A stretch of DNA of 64,000 bases, from assembly GCA_004431415.1 (NCBI GenBank), contig QPMI01000601.1, positions 62,001-126,000 of the forward strand, given 5' to 3'. Under the pieces are notes generated by a model. That model saw only the letters and a list, made by a program, of their open reading frames with translations, did no database searches and was not told where the DNA came from. Position numbers and translations under genes: made by a program. The first letter of the stretch is position 1; each line of letters opens with the position of its first letter. The stretch comes from Cyanophora paradoxa (taxonomy: Eukaryota > Glaucocystophyceae > Cyanophorales > Cyanophoraceae). Shown here one piece after another: positions 1-9,763 of this stretch.

Positions 1-153
1 GCCCAATCTGGATATGTTGACCTTACGAACTCGTCTTCATCATTCCTCACTCTATATCTTCCTGCTGATCGCACAATTACTGTTAACGTTCGCGCTCTCA
101 TGCATTCGTTCATTATTGTCGATAAGGATGGAATTCGTCGTATAAATTTGTAG
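1..153 (+). CDS. Major capsid protein, C-terminal end (element A, partial)
   Basis: The window opens inside this gene; 50 codons remain before the TAG at 151-153. The last residues (FIIVDKDGIRRINL) match the end of the capsid protein of element B at 29161 (IMIIGADGIRRVSS), and a GYVD / GYID segment is shared about 45 residues from the end. Position also fits: in both elements the next structural gene is the packaging ATPase. The protein would be the double jelly-roll hexon of the virion, but that rests on the fuller B copy, because too little is visible here to see a fold. Confidence 0.7.
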   Translation, partial: AQSGYVDLTNSSSSFLTLYLPADRTITVNVRALMHSFIIVDKDGIRRINL

Positions 154-226
154 TAACCTTACTGTTTATCGTAAGACATTTAAGGAAAAAATGATTAGTT
201 ATTTTTGGGGTTTCTTATAAAATAAA

Positions 227-958
227 ATGCCTGTCACGATTGAAGAGTTTGTAGCTCGTGCAAATGCCCAGCATAACGGTAAATTTGATTACTCAAAAGT
301 TCAATTTGAAAAATGCAAGGATAAGGTTCTAATCACTTGTTTGACCTGTAAGGTAACATTTGAACAACGTGTTGACCATCACCTTAGGGGATCAAGTTGT
401 AAAAAATGTAGCTTTCAGCGTTTAGGAAATGAACGGAGAAAAGAGATGGACACTTTCATAGAGCAAGCAAGAAAAACACACGGTAACAAATATTGCTATG
501 ATAAAGTGGAATATGTTAAAGCCCAAACACCGGTATGTATTAAATGTAACTCTTGTAACAAAGAGTTCATGCAACCCCCTATAATTCACATTCGGAATAC
601 CGGTTGCCCCTTTTGTAGAACTTCAAAAGGTGAAGACGAAGTCTGTAAAGTGTTAGATTCTATTGGATTGGACTACAAACAACAACATATATTCAAAGAT
701 TGCCGAAATAAGTTTCCATTGCGATTTGATTTCTTCATTGAATCTCTAAGGCTTGCAATCGAATATGATGGAATTCAACATTTTGAGCCAAGGAAGTTTT
801 GGGGCAATGAAGATGCCGAAGAGCGGTTTAAACAAGTTCAAATGTGTGATGGAATAAAGAACCGCTACTGTGAGGCAAACAATATTAAACTTCTAAGAAT
901 TCCATACACTGAAAAAGATATCAGTGGATGTGTTACACGGTTTCTGTCTTCACTTTAA
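227..958 (+). CDS. Zinc-ribbon (DUF723-type) plus Vsr-like homing endonuclease
   Basis: A 243-residue protein. Residues about 5-62 and 75-132 are two copies of a module with the pattern F..A...H..K(F/Y).Y..V......V.I.C..C...F.Q....H....(S/G)C..C, the zinc-ribbon repeat known as DUF723 in phage and giant-virus proteins. Residues about 136-235 resemble very-short-patch-repair type nucleases: GEDEVCKVLDSIGL, RFDFFIESLRLAIEYDGIQHF, then a final helix. This combination is typical of free-standing homing endonucleases (EDxHD / Vsr-like fold). In element B the capsid gene and the ATPase gene are only 58 bases apart with nothing between them, so this gene looks like an insertion into the capsid-ATPase spacer. 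TATAA lies 8-12 bases before the ATG. The homing activity is inferred. Confidence 0.75.
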   Translation: MPVTIEEFVARANAQHNGKFDYSKVQFEKCKDKVLITCLTCKVTFEQRVDHHLRGSSCKKCSFQRLGNERRKEMDTFIEQARKTHGNKYCYDKVEYVKAQTPVCIKCNSCNKEFMQPPIIHIRNTGCPFCRTSKGEDEVCKVLDSIGLDYKQQHIFKDCRNKFPLRFDFFIESLRLAIEYDGIQHFEPRKFWGNEDAEERFKQVQMCDGIKNRYCEANNIKLLRIPYTEKDISGCVTRFLSSL

Positions 959-1019
959 ACCATTATCAGTAAGATTTCGTTATTTTTATCTATCTTTATT
1001 AAGAAGAATCTACTACGCC

Positions 1020-1802
1020 ATGTCTGACGTTCCCGAATTTAATGCTGGTGAGATGATTAAACCCCCTTTTCGCGTATTAGCAATCGGAAAAAGCGCAACG
1101 GGCAAGTCAGAAGCGGTGAAGTATTGGCTAAAACAACTTCACGATGCGAAAAAAATAGATGTGGTTCTCGTTGTAAGTGGGACGAGTTTCAATCATTTCT
1201 GGAATGATGTTGCTACATTACAGCTTGGTAAATGGGATGCGCCTTACATTTCTAAACTTCTCGATGAAAGACAAGAGAAAATAGAGAAAGGAGAACCTGT
1301 AAACCAACTATTAGTTTTGCTCGACGATTTAATAGATAATGAGTTAGTCGACCTCACCCGTGATAAAATCATTGGTTCTTTGTATTCCCGTGGTCGCCAC
1401 TCGAATATATCGATTGTCTGTATCACACAGAAACTGCGTAAGGTTTCTTCAACCATTCGCGTCAATTCAGATTATGCAATGTTCCTAAGTGCCGCCAATC
1501 GCAAAGAACTGGAAGCCATTGAAGAAGAATACAATATCATGCGGGATAAAGACGCTTTCTATAAGATGTTTGAGGAATACGTTCACTCCTATCAGTTTCT
1601 CATTTGGAGTTCTGCGAATTATTCGGTGGAATACTATGTTGATAAAGCGGAACTCGTTAAAGACTTTAAGTTTCCTCGGTTCCATCGCAAACCAAAAAAG
1701 AAAGAAGATGAATTAAAACCGCCTGAGAAGGAGGAAGCGCCGAAAGAGATTAAAAGCGCTGTTCACACGAATAAGTTGATGCGATATAAGAGGGGATTGT
1801 AA
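1020..1802 (+). CDS. A32-like (FtsK/HerA) DNA-packaging ATPase
   Basis: A 260-residue P-loop ATPase that would pump the viral genome into preformed capsids. The Walker A motif GKSATGKS is at residues 23-30 and the Walker B motif LLVLLDD at 97-103; the segment SRGRHSNISIVCITQKLRKVSSTIRVN follows, typical of the sensor region of this family. The open frame extends upstream to 924, but MSDVPEF at 1020 is the better start: it lies beyond the end of the endonuclease gene and aligns with the start of the element B protein. The C-terminal ~40 residues are lysine- and glutamate-rich. It is followed after 28 bases by the coiled-coil gene, the same order as in element B (28236-29102). Family assignment is secure; the exact start is less so. 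Confidence 0.88.
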   Translation: MSDVPEFNAGEMIKPPFRVLAIGKSATGKSEAVKYWLKQLHDAKKIDVVLVVSGTSFNHFWNDVATLQLGKWDAPYISKLLDERQEKIEKGEPVNQLLVLLDDLIDNELVDLTRDKIIGSLYSRGRHSNISIVCITQKLRKVSSTIRVNSDYAMFLSAANRKELEAIEEEYNIMRDKDAFYKMFEEYVHSYQFLIWSSANYSVEYYVDKAELVKDFKFPRFHRKPKKKEDELKPPEKEEAPKEIKSAVHTNKLMRYKRGL

Positions 1803-1830
1803 AATTATCTCTGTATGTTATAAATATACA

Positions 1831-2562
1831 ATGCCGCCGAAACGTAGAGGTGTTCCCGCTGGTGCTATGTCATATTCCGGCGGTGAAAGTAATGGATCTC
1901 TCAACACTACACCGATGAAATTCAACGGAATGAGCGAAGTGAAACCATCGCAACAGGAAGAAGACCCCTTAAATGCGGCGTATGAAGAAGCGCCCGGTGA
2001 TAAAGCGCCGCAGACCTCCCAAAGTGAGCAATTGAACATTTCGCCGGAAGTCTCGAAGATGAAGGCGGTCGGTGAAGGTGCGCGTCGGATTATCGGTGCT
2101 GCCGATGATCGCGGACTGGGTCTGCAAGATCTTTCACTCGCTCGCAAGGGTGAAGGTGTTTCCAAAGAATCCGACAAAGTAATTCAATCGATGGCTGGTG
2201 AAGTTACTTACAAGGTTGCGCCAACTCAAAACATCCACCGAATCCCGAAAGCGCAATGGGATGAGATGACCGCTAAATTAAAGGATCTGGAAGCGAAATC
2301 AAGCGCTCTGGAACAGTATGTAACTGAGAAGAAAGAACGCGCTAAAATCAAGGAAATGCTGCGCAAAGAAGTATTCCGAATGGGAATTACTGGTGTTCCC
2401 GATAAACAATTCATTGGTAAGAAGGAGACTCAAATTGACGAACAAGCGGTTGATGAGTTGAAGACAAAGACCCAAAAAGGAACTGTTGAACCTGGTGCTA
2501 CGAAAGCGGAAGTTGAGAAAGGTGTAGCTCCCACAGCATACAAGCGAAGAGTTTGGCTTTAA
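1831..2562 (+). CDS. Coiled-coil protein, conserved next to the ATPase
   Basis: A 243-residue hydrophilic protein of unknown function. Residues about 130-185 (AQWDEMTAKLKDLEAKSSALEQYVTEKK onward) are predicted by eye to form a coiled coil, followed by a basic segment KEMLRKEVFRMGI. The first 120 residues are rich in Gly, Ser, Pro and Glu and look disordered. The protein in the same place in element B (27550-28233) shares the layout: disordered N-terminus, then MSFEEKVRDLEMKVSNYEKW, then a LVKKEISKLGL segment and a short C-terminal tail. The two are positional homologues with weak residue identity. Neighbours suggest a structural or packaging accessory role, but this is inference. TATAAATATACA precedes the ATG. 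Confidence 0.7.
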   Translation: MPPKRRGVPAGAMSYSGGESNGSLNTTPMKFNGMSEVKPSQQEEDPLNAAYEEAPGDKAPQTSQSEQLNISPEVSKMKAVGEGARRIIGAADDRGLGLQDLSLARKGEGVSKESDKVIQSMAGEVTYKVAPTQNIHRIPKAQWDEMTAKLKDLEAKSSALEQYVTEKKERAKIKEMLRKEVFRMGITGVPDKQFIGKKETQIDEQAVDELKTKTQKGTVEPGATKAEVEKGVAPTAYKRRVWL

Positions 2563-2588
2563 TTATATATTGTTTAAAGAGGGAATCA

Positions 2589-2807
2589 ATGGAGTTTCTG
2601 AAAAAGATCATTGAGATGTTTGAGATGCATTGCGTAACCGATTGTCACAATGACTGCTGCGATACGAAATTCGAAATGGATTTCTCAGATGGTGGAAGCG
2701 ATGGAGGGCGAAGGCAATCGCAAGATTCGATAACAACTGAGACAGTCACCGTTACGGAAACTGAGACTGTCCGTCGCCGATCGTTTTCGCATAACGATCA
2801 TAAATAA
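2589..2807 (+). CDS. Small cysteine/histidine-rich acidic protein
   Basis: 72 residues. The N-terminal MEFLKKIIEMFEMHCVTDCH is amphipathic and is followed by NDCCDTKFEMDFSDGG, then a Ser/Thr-rich tail ending RRRSFSHNDHK. The element B protein at 26932-27345 begins MNFITQCIEMFHLHFTSTCH and continues NSCCDTTVEVDISDEDNGGRR, so the pattern IEMF..H....CH..CCDT..E.D.SD is conserved in two otherwise diverged genomes at the same gene position. That conservation is the reason to accept so short a gene. The Cys/His cluster could bind metal. The open frame could start at 2553 inside the previous gene, but alignment with B favours 2589. Function unknown. Confidence 0.7.
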   Translation: MEFLKKIIEMFEMHCVTDCHNDCCDTKFEMDFSDGGSDGGRRQSQDSITTETVTVTETETVRRRSFSHNDHK

Positions 2808-2828
2808 TATCTTTGGTTATGGTATCAA

Positions 2829-2939
2829 ATGTCACTCGAAGAGATCTACGACATCATACTATCGAAACGAAGGATTTACGCCGTTAAATCTGCAATTGAG
2901 GAACGTAGACACCAACTGGCTTTGGTCATCAAAAAATGA
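2829..2939 (+). CDS. Possible 36-residue protein
   Basis: A short frame beginning MSLEEIYDIILSKRRIYAVK and ending in LVIKK. It fills most of the spacer between the cysteine-rich gene and the AT-hook gene. It reads like an amphipathic helix and has viral base composition, but no counterpart was found at the same place in element B, so it may be chance. Confidence 0.3.
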   Translation: MSLEEIYDIILSKRRIYAVKSAIEERRHQLALVIKK

Positions 2940-3015
2940 CACCATAAAATACTTAAAGACATCAGGCATAATACAGAGTGGTAAAAGATTTTCTCAACTA
3001 TATATAAAAGGGAAC

Positions 3016-3252
3016 ATGGCGACTGTAATTCATGTAACCGAAGACATGATTAGCGTTGTCGAATTCGGCGAAGAAGAAGATGAGACCCGCGCCAATTACA
3101 AGATGAGAGATGCTCTCAGGAAGCGAACGCTCTACAACGAAGACCCGGTTTATCGGGAGTATAAGAAGGCGCAATCGCTCGCTTCATATTATCGTCGTAA
3201 GGAGCGGGAGGGAATCGAAAACAAGTCGCGGGGACGTCCACGAAAGTATTAA
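3016..3252 (+). CDS. Small basic AT-hook-like protein
   Basis: 78 residues. It ends in GRPRK, an AT-hook-type minor-groove binding motif, after a strongly basic helix (YREYKKAQSLASYYRRKERE). The element B protein at 26394-26807 shares the pattern Y..D..YRE......A..Y.RRK..E and also ends near a GRPRK motif, with an extra GRPKK at its N-terminus. Both lie between the cysteine-rich gene and the replication genes. A role in binding or condensing viral DNA is plausible but inferred. The start at 3016 is chosen because TATATAAAAG lies immediately upstream (3001-3010); the frame itself is open back to 2896. Confidence 0.62.
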   Translation: MATVIHVTEDMISVVEFGEEEDETRANYKMRDALRKRTLYNEDPVYREYKKAQSLASYYRRKEREGIENKSRGRPRKY

Positions 3253-3457
3253 GGGAAACACCCATTTGACCGCTGAACCCAATTACTCATTTTTCGAGCG
3301 GTCTATCGATATGCTTCGATAGATCCATTACCATCTCCCGATTGCCGTTTTTGGTAATTGAAGAGATATCAACCACTTAAAGGTTAGCCGCCAAAAAATG
3401 ACAGGAAACCGGAGAAACTCTTTTCTCCATCATAGATAAGACACCCCGATTATCGAG

Positions 3458-5805
3458 ATGAACGCTGCCGCCAAGAAATCCCTGAAACGCCTTGTTGATT
3501 GGCTTCGTGAAGACGATGTCCGGTCTGAGAATATCGTAATCCCCGTCGATCCCGATACCAAAAAACCCTCTTCGCCCATAAAGACGGATCGTGGACTTGG
3601 GATAAATTCGATGAAGCCCTGAAATCCGGTAAGTATACTGCTTGGGGCATTCTCGCTCGCAACATCGTGGTTATCGACTTCGACCAAGAGGAGGATTTCG
3701 CCAAATTCGAGGAGGAATATCCCGATGATTTCGGTGGTGTCAATCCTCTTGCTAAAACCAAAAAAGGATATCATGTTTACTTCTCTCGTCCTACTGACTT
3801 CGATGCTGTTAAGCTCTGGATAAAGCGGGTGCTTTCAAAGGTTATCCAAGATTGACTGCAAAACAATTGCATCCACTGGAACGGCTGGGTTGATCAACGT
3901 TTCCCCAAGCCCTGGTAAAACTTGGATCAGAGAACCATGGGCGGAAGGCTGTGAGTTGATCGAACCGAGTGCTGAACTCCAAAAGTGGATGATTGAAAAC
4001 TACCTTTTTCCGAGAGGATCTTTCAGTTTCGTTGAAAAGGGTATTGAGGAGAACTTACAGAAAGCTATCTTTGAGAAACTGGAAGAATTTGGATTCATCA
4101 CACCCACGATCATCAATGAGACGGAGCATGGCTACAATTTCACTGCTGAAAACAAAGGGAATGATTGTCCTTGTTGCAATCGAGTTCACGATTCCAACAA
4201 TTGGTATGTGATTCGAGGAAAAGAGAAGGGCATATATATCGTTTCGAGTTACAGTGCGAATTGCAAGAAGCGTTCTATCATCGTGCGAGTCAAAGAGGAG
4301 ACTTTGGCTAATATCGATCACCTAATTGATAAGTCTACGGGTTCAGATGGCGGGCATTATGATGTTGCGGATGTTGCTTACCTCATTCTGCGGGAAAGCT
4401 ACAAGTTTTCGAACAAGACTTGGTTCAAGTTCAATGAGAAAAGTGGTATTTGGGAGATGGATGATACTGGAAAGCGAATCTATCTTTGTCTGAGTGCGAA
4501 AGTTTGTCCTGCTTATCTGAAACGTGCTATTGAATACTCAACAAAAGCGCTTCGTGATGAAGAGAACCGTAATATGTTCGAAGAGAAGGCAAAGACGTTG
4601 CTTGGAATTGCAAAGATGCTGAAACAAACTTCATATCGGAGGTCGGTTATCAATGATCTCGAAGTTTACCTGAGTGATAGATTGTTCTTTGGGAAACTTG
4701 ATACTGTTCCAACGTGATCGGGTTCACAAATGGAGTATTCGACTTGAAGACTATGTCTTTTCGCAAAGGAGTTCCGGATGATATGATCAGTAAGACTGTT
4801 GGCTATGATTACACCACAGAAATCGATCAAGAGAAAGTTGAGAAACTCAAATCGATTTACGCTGATATTATCGAATGCCCAATTGATCGTAACTACGTTC
4901 TCGGTTCCATTGCTTTCTCATTGTCTGGTAAGATCGAAAACCAAAAATATCATTTCTGGACTGGAATTGGAGCAAATGGTAAATCACTCCTTCAAGAGTT
5001 GGTGAAAGATACCTATGGTGAATACTATGGATCTCTTGATATGTCGTATTGGACGAAACCAAAGAAAAGTTCATCGGAGGCGTCACCCGAACTTGCCGAT
5101 ATTCTTGGAAAAAGGATTGTTTTCAGTAATGAAGCGGAAGATGGCGATAAACTTCAACTCAACAAGATTAAACAGATCAGTGGAGGCAATGAGTTGAAGG
5201 TTCGCGCTCTTTTCAAGGATCCCGTAGTCTTTGTTCCAATGTTTCAGCTGTTCTTGTCAACAAATGACAACCTTGGATTGAGCAAACCCGATAACGCAAT
5301 TGAGAGGCGGACATCTTACTACCGGTTCAAGTGTGTATTCAAACCAAACCCTGGTGAAGGCGAGAAGTTAGCCGATACATCACTTATGTATCTTCTGCGT
5401 GACGATGATGATTACAAGATGGCTAACATGTCAATCTTCTTGGAGATGTGGAAATCCCAAGATCTTCTGAAATTGATGAAGAACCCGCCACAGACCATCA
5501 TTGATGAAGGAGCGAGTTACTTTGCTGAAAATGATAAGATCGGCGAGTGGCTGCGCAACAACTACGAGAAAACAGGAAGCCGGACTGATTTCGTCCCAAG
5601 TGACACGATCATCAAGGGGTTCCGTTCTGTTGATGAGAAAGCGGATCCCATCAGCATTGGTAAGCGAGTTCGGGAGATCTACAATATCAAATCTGAGACC
5701 AAGAAAGAAAGAGGTCAGGTATCCCGTGGATATTTCGGATTGAAGAAGAAACAGATCGGAGAATTCGTTGATGATGATGGAATCGACAGCGATATCGAGG
5801 CTTGA
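3458..5805 (+). pseudogene. Primase-superfamily 3 helicase (D5-like), broken by frameshifts
   Basis: The gene is read in four pieces. The piece from 3458 and the piece around 3570-3855 give an archaeo-eukaryotic primase-like N-terminus (GILARNIVVIDFDQEEDF, then KGYHVYF). The piece 3890-4717 is the linker region, with a zinc-type cluster CPCCNRVHDSNNW. The piece 4714-5805 holds the SF3 helicase: GIGANGKS (4963-4986, Walker A), RIVFSNEAEDGD (Walker B region) and FQLFLSTNDN (motif C). At least three single-base shifts separate the pieces: near 3560 in an A run, near 3850 and near 4710. An intact protein of this family would be about 780 residues and would unwind and prime viral DNA. In element B only 168 bases separate the AT-hook gene from PolB, so this gene is absent there. 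The frameshifts could be decay or assembly error. Confidence 0.82.
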
Positions 5806-5912
5806 AGAAGAAAATCAAAATAATATATTTAACTGATAATTCATTTTTTATAACTTTACTGAATATGGTAAGGGTAACAGAGGTAACGGATTTAATCGAG
5901 GGTAACGGATTT

Positions 5913-6013
5913 AATCGAGGGTAACAGAGGTAACGGATTTTGCGCAACTTTTTGAAAATCTCGATCTTAGGGGAGAGGTTGGGAAAAATCCGTTACCTCT
6001 GTTACCCTCGATT
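5913..6013. repeat. Hairpin repeat, type A (copy 1)
   Basis: Perfect 29-bp inverted arms (5913-5941 and 5985-6013) enclose a 43-base loop. Each arm contains two adjacent iterons of the form GGTAACAGA / GGTAACGGA, and further single iterons precede it (5871-5912). The same hairpin with nearly the same loop recurs three times at 22424-22954. The sequence TTACTGAATATGGT stands just upstream (about 5855-5868) and also precedes the different hairpins of element B. Candidate origin, packaging or 3'-end signal. Confidence 0.8.
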
Positions 6014-6073
6014 GATCGATGAAAAAAATGACAGATTATTTAAAAAATCATTGTGTGTATCTCTTGACAGAAA

Positions 6074-6256
6074 ATGGATTACTTTGGTGACATTCGGAAG
6101 CAGATTGTTGAGAACAATGATATTGCAGAGGTGGCGGATTACATCGCAAAGATAAGAGCAATCAATGGTCGACCCTATCAAAAGAAGCAAGTATATTCAA
6201 ACAGTGTGACTGTGTATATCCCGAAAAACGCGAATGTGAGAATCATTAGAACTTAA
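6074..6256 (+). CDS. Possible 60-residue protein between helicase and PolB
   Basis: A short frame (MDYFGDIRKQIVENNDIAEV onward) lying between the hairpin and the polymerase gene, on the same strand as both neighbours. It has mixed charge, no membrane segment and no motif I recognise. Viral codon use and a clean fit into the spacer are the only support. Confidence 0.4.
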   Translation: MDYFGDIRKQIVENNDIAEVADYIAKIRAINGRPYQKKQVYSNSVTVYIPKNANVRIIRT

Positions 6257-6298
6257 TGCGTTCAAACTCCAAAATAAAAATGTTCCTTTATAGCAAAG

Positions 6299-9200
6299 AT
6301 GCCCCGCCAAACGAACAGACTGATCAAAGAAAAGAAAAATGAAATACTTGGATTGTTAGGAACTCTCTTAGTTACCGGTGAGATAACCGAAGCGGAATAC
6401 GATAGAGAAGCCGCCATCTTAGATAGACGACCGCGATTAGGACAACTCACTGAGATTGCAAATGACCTCTACAATCGCATGCAGAGAATGGAGGAGTTTA
6501 TGGATGAAGGACAGAGATTAGGAGCAATTGAACCGGATATTGAAGATGGTCAAGCAATGAATCAAGCGTATTCGTGGTTAACCTATCGCGCCCGAAACGA
6601 AGTTGTCGTGGATGCTATCGAATTTCTCGAAAGAATCGCACCAAGTCTACCGCAACGCATTAGAACCCGCTTAGATCAACTGAGAGCCGTTAAAGTCCGT
6701 CTGACTTTCGTTTGCAAGTTCACCAAAGTAGGTAATCCGCGCATCTATATCACCAAATTCATTTACAGCGATTATTTCGTAATTACCCGATCCCGCAACA
6801 TAGACACAGAAGTTCGCAAAGCGTTACAGAAAATGCAAGAGGAGATGACGCAAGTGGATAGTTACCGTTTAGAGAAGATCGAAATTTTAAGAGGTGTAAT
6901 CATGTCATACGCACCTGTGGGTGGTTGTTTTTTCGCAACTCCCGAATGGATCGCATCCAAGAAGGCAACGGTGAACGTTAAGAATATCGACGGTCAAGAT
7001 TGCTTCAAGTATGCGATTTTGGCTTACCTACATCGAAAGGACATTAACAAACACAAGAGCAACGAACCAAGCCAATACCGCAGATGGTTAATGAACTCAA
7101 TTTCGAAGGTATTCAGTTTCCCGTTGCCTGTGATGCTGAGGTAATCGATCGATTCGAAGAACTGAACCCCGAACTTTCTATTAACATTTACGGAGCCGAT
7201 AACGCCAAAGAGTGTTTCTATCCTCTCCATCAATCAAGTAACCCAAGGAGAAAGACCAAGATTAATCTTTTACTTATCGAAAACACCGAAGATGATCGGG
7301 GACACTACATTACTATCATGTCTTTTAGTCGTCTTCTGAAAACTACATTTGATAAAGCATGTGATGGTCGCATTTACTACTGTGAAACCTGCTTGTCTCG
7401 TTTCAGAACTCAGGAGAAATTAGACCTGCATGTTGAATCAAATCGCTGCATTGATTGGAGGGAGAGCAAAGGCAAATGCCCGAAAGCGGGAAGCGTAATC
7501 GAATTCGGTTTGCAACATCTACGTAAAACCGTGTGGCTTCCTGTGATCTGTTACGTTAAAGTTGAAGATCATTCAGTTGCAATCGATGCTCAGAGGAGTA
7601 AACGTGAGATCAAAGCGGTTTCATTGAGAGTGGTAATGGGAGATGAAGTGAGAGCATACCATTTCGAGGGAGCCGATCCGCTTGGTTCTCTCTTTGCTAC
7701 TCTACAAGATATTAGACCCGAAATCGTTGAGACGCTGTTTAGAAACATTCCGATGCATCCACTCACAGACGATCAGAAGGCGGAATACAAGGTAACAAAA
7801 CACTGTTACATTTGCTCTCAGAGATTCACCCACGAAAACTTCCCGGTTCGCGATCATTGCCACCAATCCGGCGATTTCATCGGAAAGGCATGCCGAAACT
7901 GTAACCTCCACCGGCGAATCTCAAAGCAAACCAAAGTAGCTATCGTGGTCGATCACATGGATGAATGCGGACACGGAATATTCCGCAAAATTGCCCAACA
8001 AGATGATAAACTACGTGTTGAGATTCTGAGCAAGAATTTCGATCAATACCTATCGCTTCAATGGGGCATGTGGAAGTTCATAGATGCTTCCCATTTTATG
8101 GATTTCCAATCTGTGGATGTAGGCGATTTAATGAGAAAGTTTGAAGCATTTCGCAAATTGGCGTTTTCTCAATACGGATTGGATCCCGCACATTATGTTA
8201 GCGCACCGGGTCTCTCTTGGGATGCTATGCTAAAACATACGAAAGTTAAGATTGAACTAATCGATGATGTAGAGAAATACGAATTTGTTGAGAGAGCCAT
8301 TCGCGGTGGATTTGCTACCATGCCCACACGATACGCAAAGGTAGAGAACCCCAACGATCATATAGTTCTGTTGGATGCAAATAATCTTTATGGTTATGCT
8401 CTCAGTCAACCACTACCAATCGGAGATTATCGATGGGAAGACATCACAGAGGCACTTAAAGAGGTAGAGGGACGAAGCGCATTTATTGAAGTAGATCTTG
8501 AATACCCCACAACTTTTGAAGATCATTACGATTTCCCACTGATTGTGAATAAAGAAGTGATTACCGCTGAAATGCTTGGTGATTATCAACGTAAACTATT
8601 AGATCTGACGGGCGAAAAGATCAGCAAAGACCCCAAACTTACAGCGACATTTACGCCCAAGAATAAATACGTGATTGCTCGACCTCTTCTTAATTACATC
8701 ATTGAAAAGGGTGTCGTTCTAAAAAAGATACATAAAGTTCTCTCATTCGCTACTTCCCCATTCATGAAGTCTTACATTGGTCTGAATACTCTTCTCAGGC
8801 ATGAATCTACTAACCATTTCGAAAGCGACTTCTTTAAACTCATGAACAATGCAATTTACGGTAAATGTTTGGAATCTTGCAGGGGTCGCTCAACTGTCAA
8901 GATCGCTAACAGTGAGAAACTCTGTAAGAAATACGCAGCAAGTCCGCTTATCAAGGCGACCAATGTATTAAACGAAAACGCAGTTGCCTTTGAGATGTAT
9001 TCGAAGCATGTTAACTTAGATAAACCCGTAGCAATTGGCGCTTTCGTTTTGGATTTCGCGAAGCTGCATAATTATCGTTCTTCTACGATGTGGTAAGGAG
9101 GAAGTGGGAAACAGCTAAACTACTGTTCCACGATACCGATTCGTTCTGTCTTTTCCTGAAAACCAATAATCTGAACGAAGATATGAAAGAGATAGGTGAG

Positions 9201-9578
9201 TATCTCGATAGGAGCAATTACGATAAATCCCATCCTCTCGTGAGTATCAAAAACCGCATGGTTCCAGGTAAATATAAAAATGAGTTCCCAAATGCAAAGA
9301 TCATGGAGTATGTGGGTCTGAGATCGAAACTCTATGCTTTCAGAACTGAGACCAACGAAAGAGTAAAGATGTCGGGGACTTCCTCGAAAGAGGTTCATTT
9401 TGATGATTTTAAGAGATGTCTGTTCGAAGGCATCATAAAAACAGTATCAGTAACAAACAAGCGAAGGCAAGACCACAACTTATATGACTTGGAGAGCAGA
9501 AGGGTCGCTCTAAACCAACTCGATAGCAAACGGAAGATATCAGCCGACGGCATTCACAGCATTCCATTTGGTCTTTAA
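6299..9578 (+). pseudogene. Protein-primed type DNA polymerase B of element A, two frameshifts
   Basis: Replicative polymerase, about 1090 codons in three pieces: 6299 to about 7085, about 7085 to 9078, and about 9079 to 9578. The N-terminus MPRQTNRL parallels MPRAANRI of the element B polymerase. A zinc/HNH-like segment CYICSQRF...VRDHCHQSGDFIGKACRNCN sits at about 7807-7905, as in Polinton polymerases. Polymerase motif A is LLDANNLYGYAL (about 8370), motif B KLMNNAIYGK (about 8840), and motif C FHDTDSF with the catalytic DTD (about 9129). The C-terminus (LDSKRKISADGIHSIPFGL) is the usual end of the family. Single-base shifts occur near 7085 and near 9079. All catalytic motifs survive, so the shifts are either recent or sequence errors. 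The integrase gene follows after 185 bases. Confidence 0.9.
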
Positions 9579-9763
9579 TATACTTGCTCAATACTTCTCT
9601 TTTTATTTTTTCGATCTCCAAGTAGCAGCAAACCACGGATCAGATGCAGCAACCATATGCACCTTAAACCGGGGTCATTTGGATCGATCGCAAAGTAGTT
9701 TGGTTTCGGGTGTTCTGTCCAAACCGGCTCGTCCATTATTAATATATTGAAAATAAAGTAAAG

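Noticed and set aside
9579-9763. Small frame at 9568-9750 between PolB and integrase
   Set aside because: It starts inside the polymerase gene and has no motif or viral-like composition.
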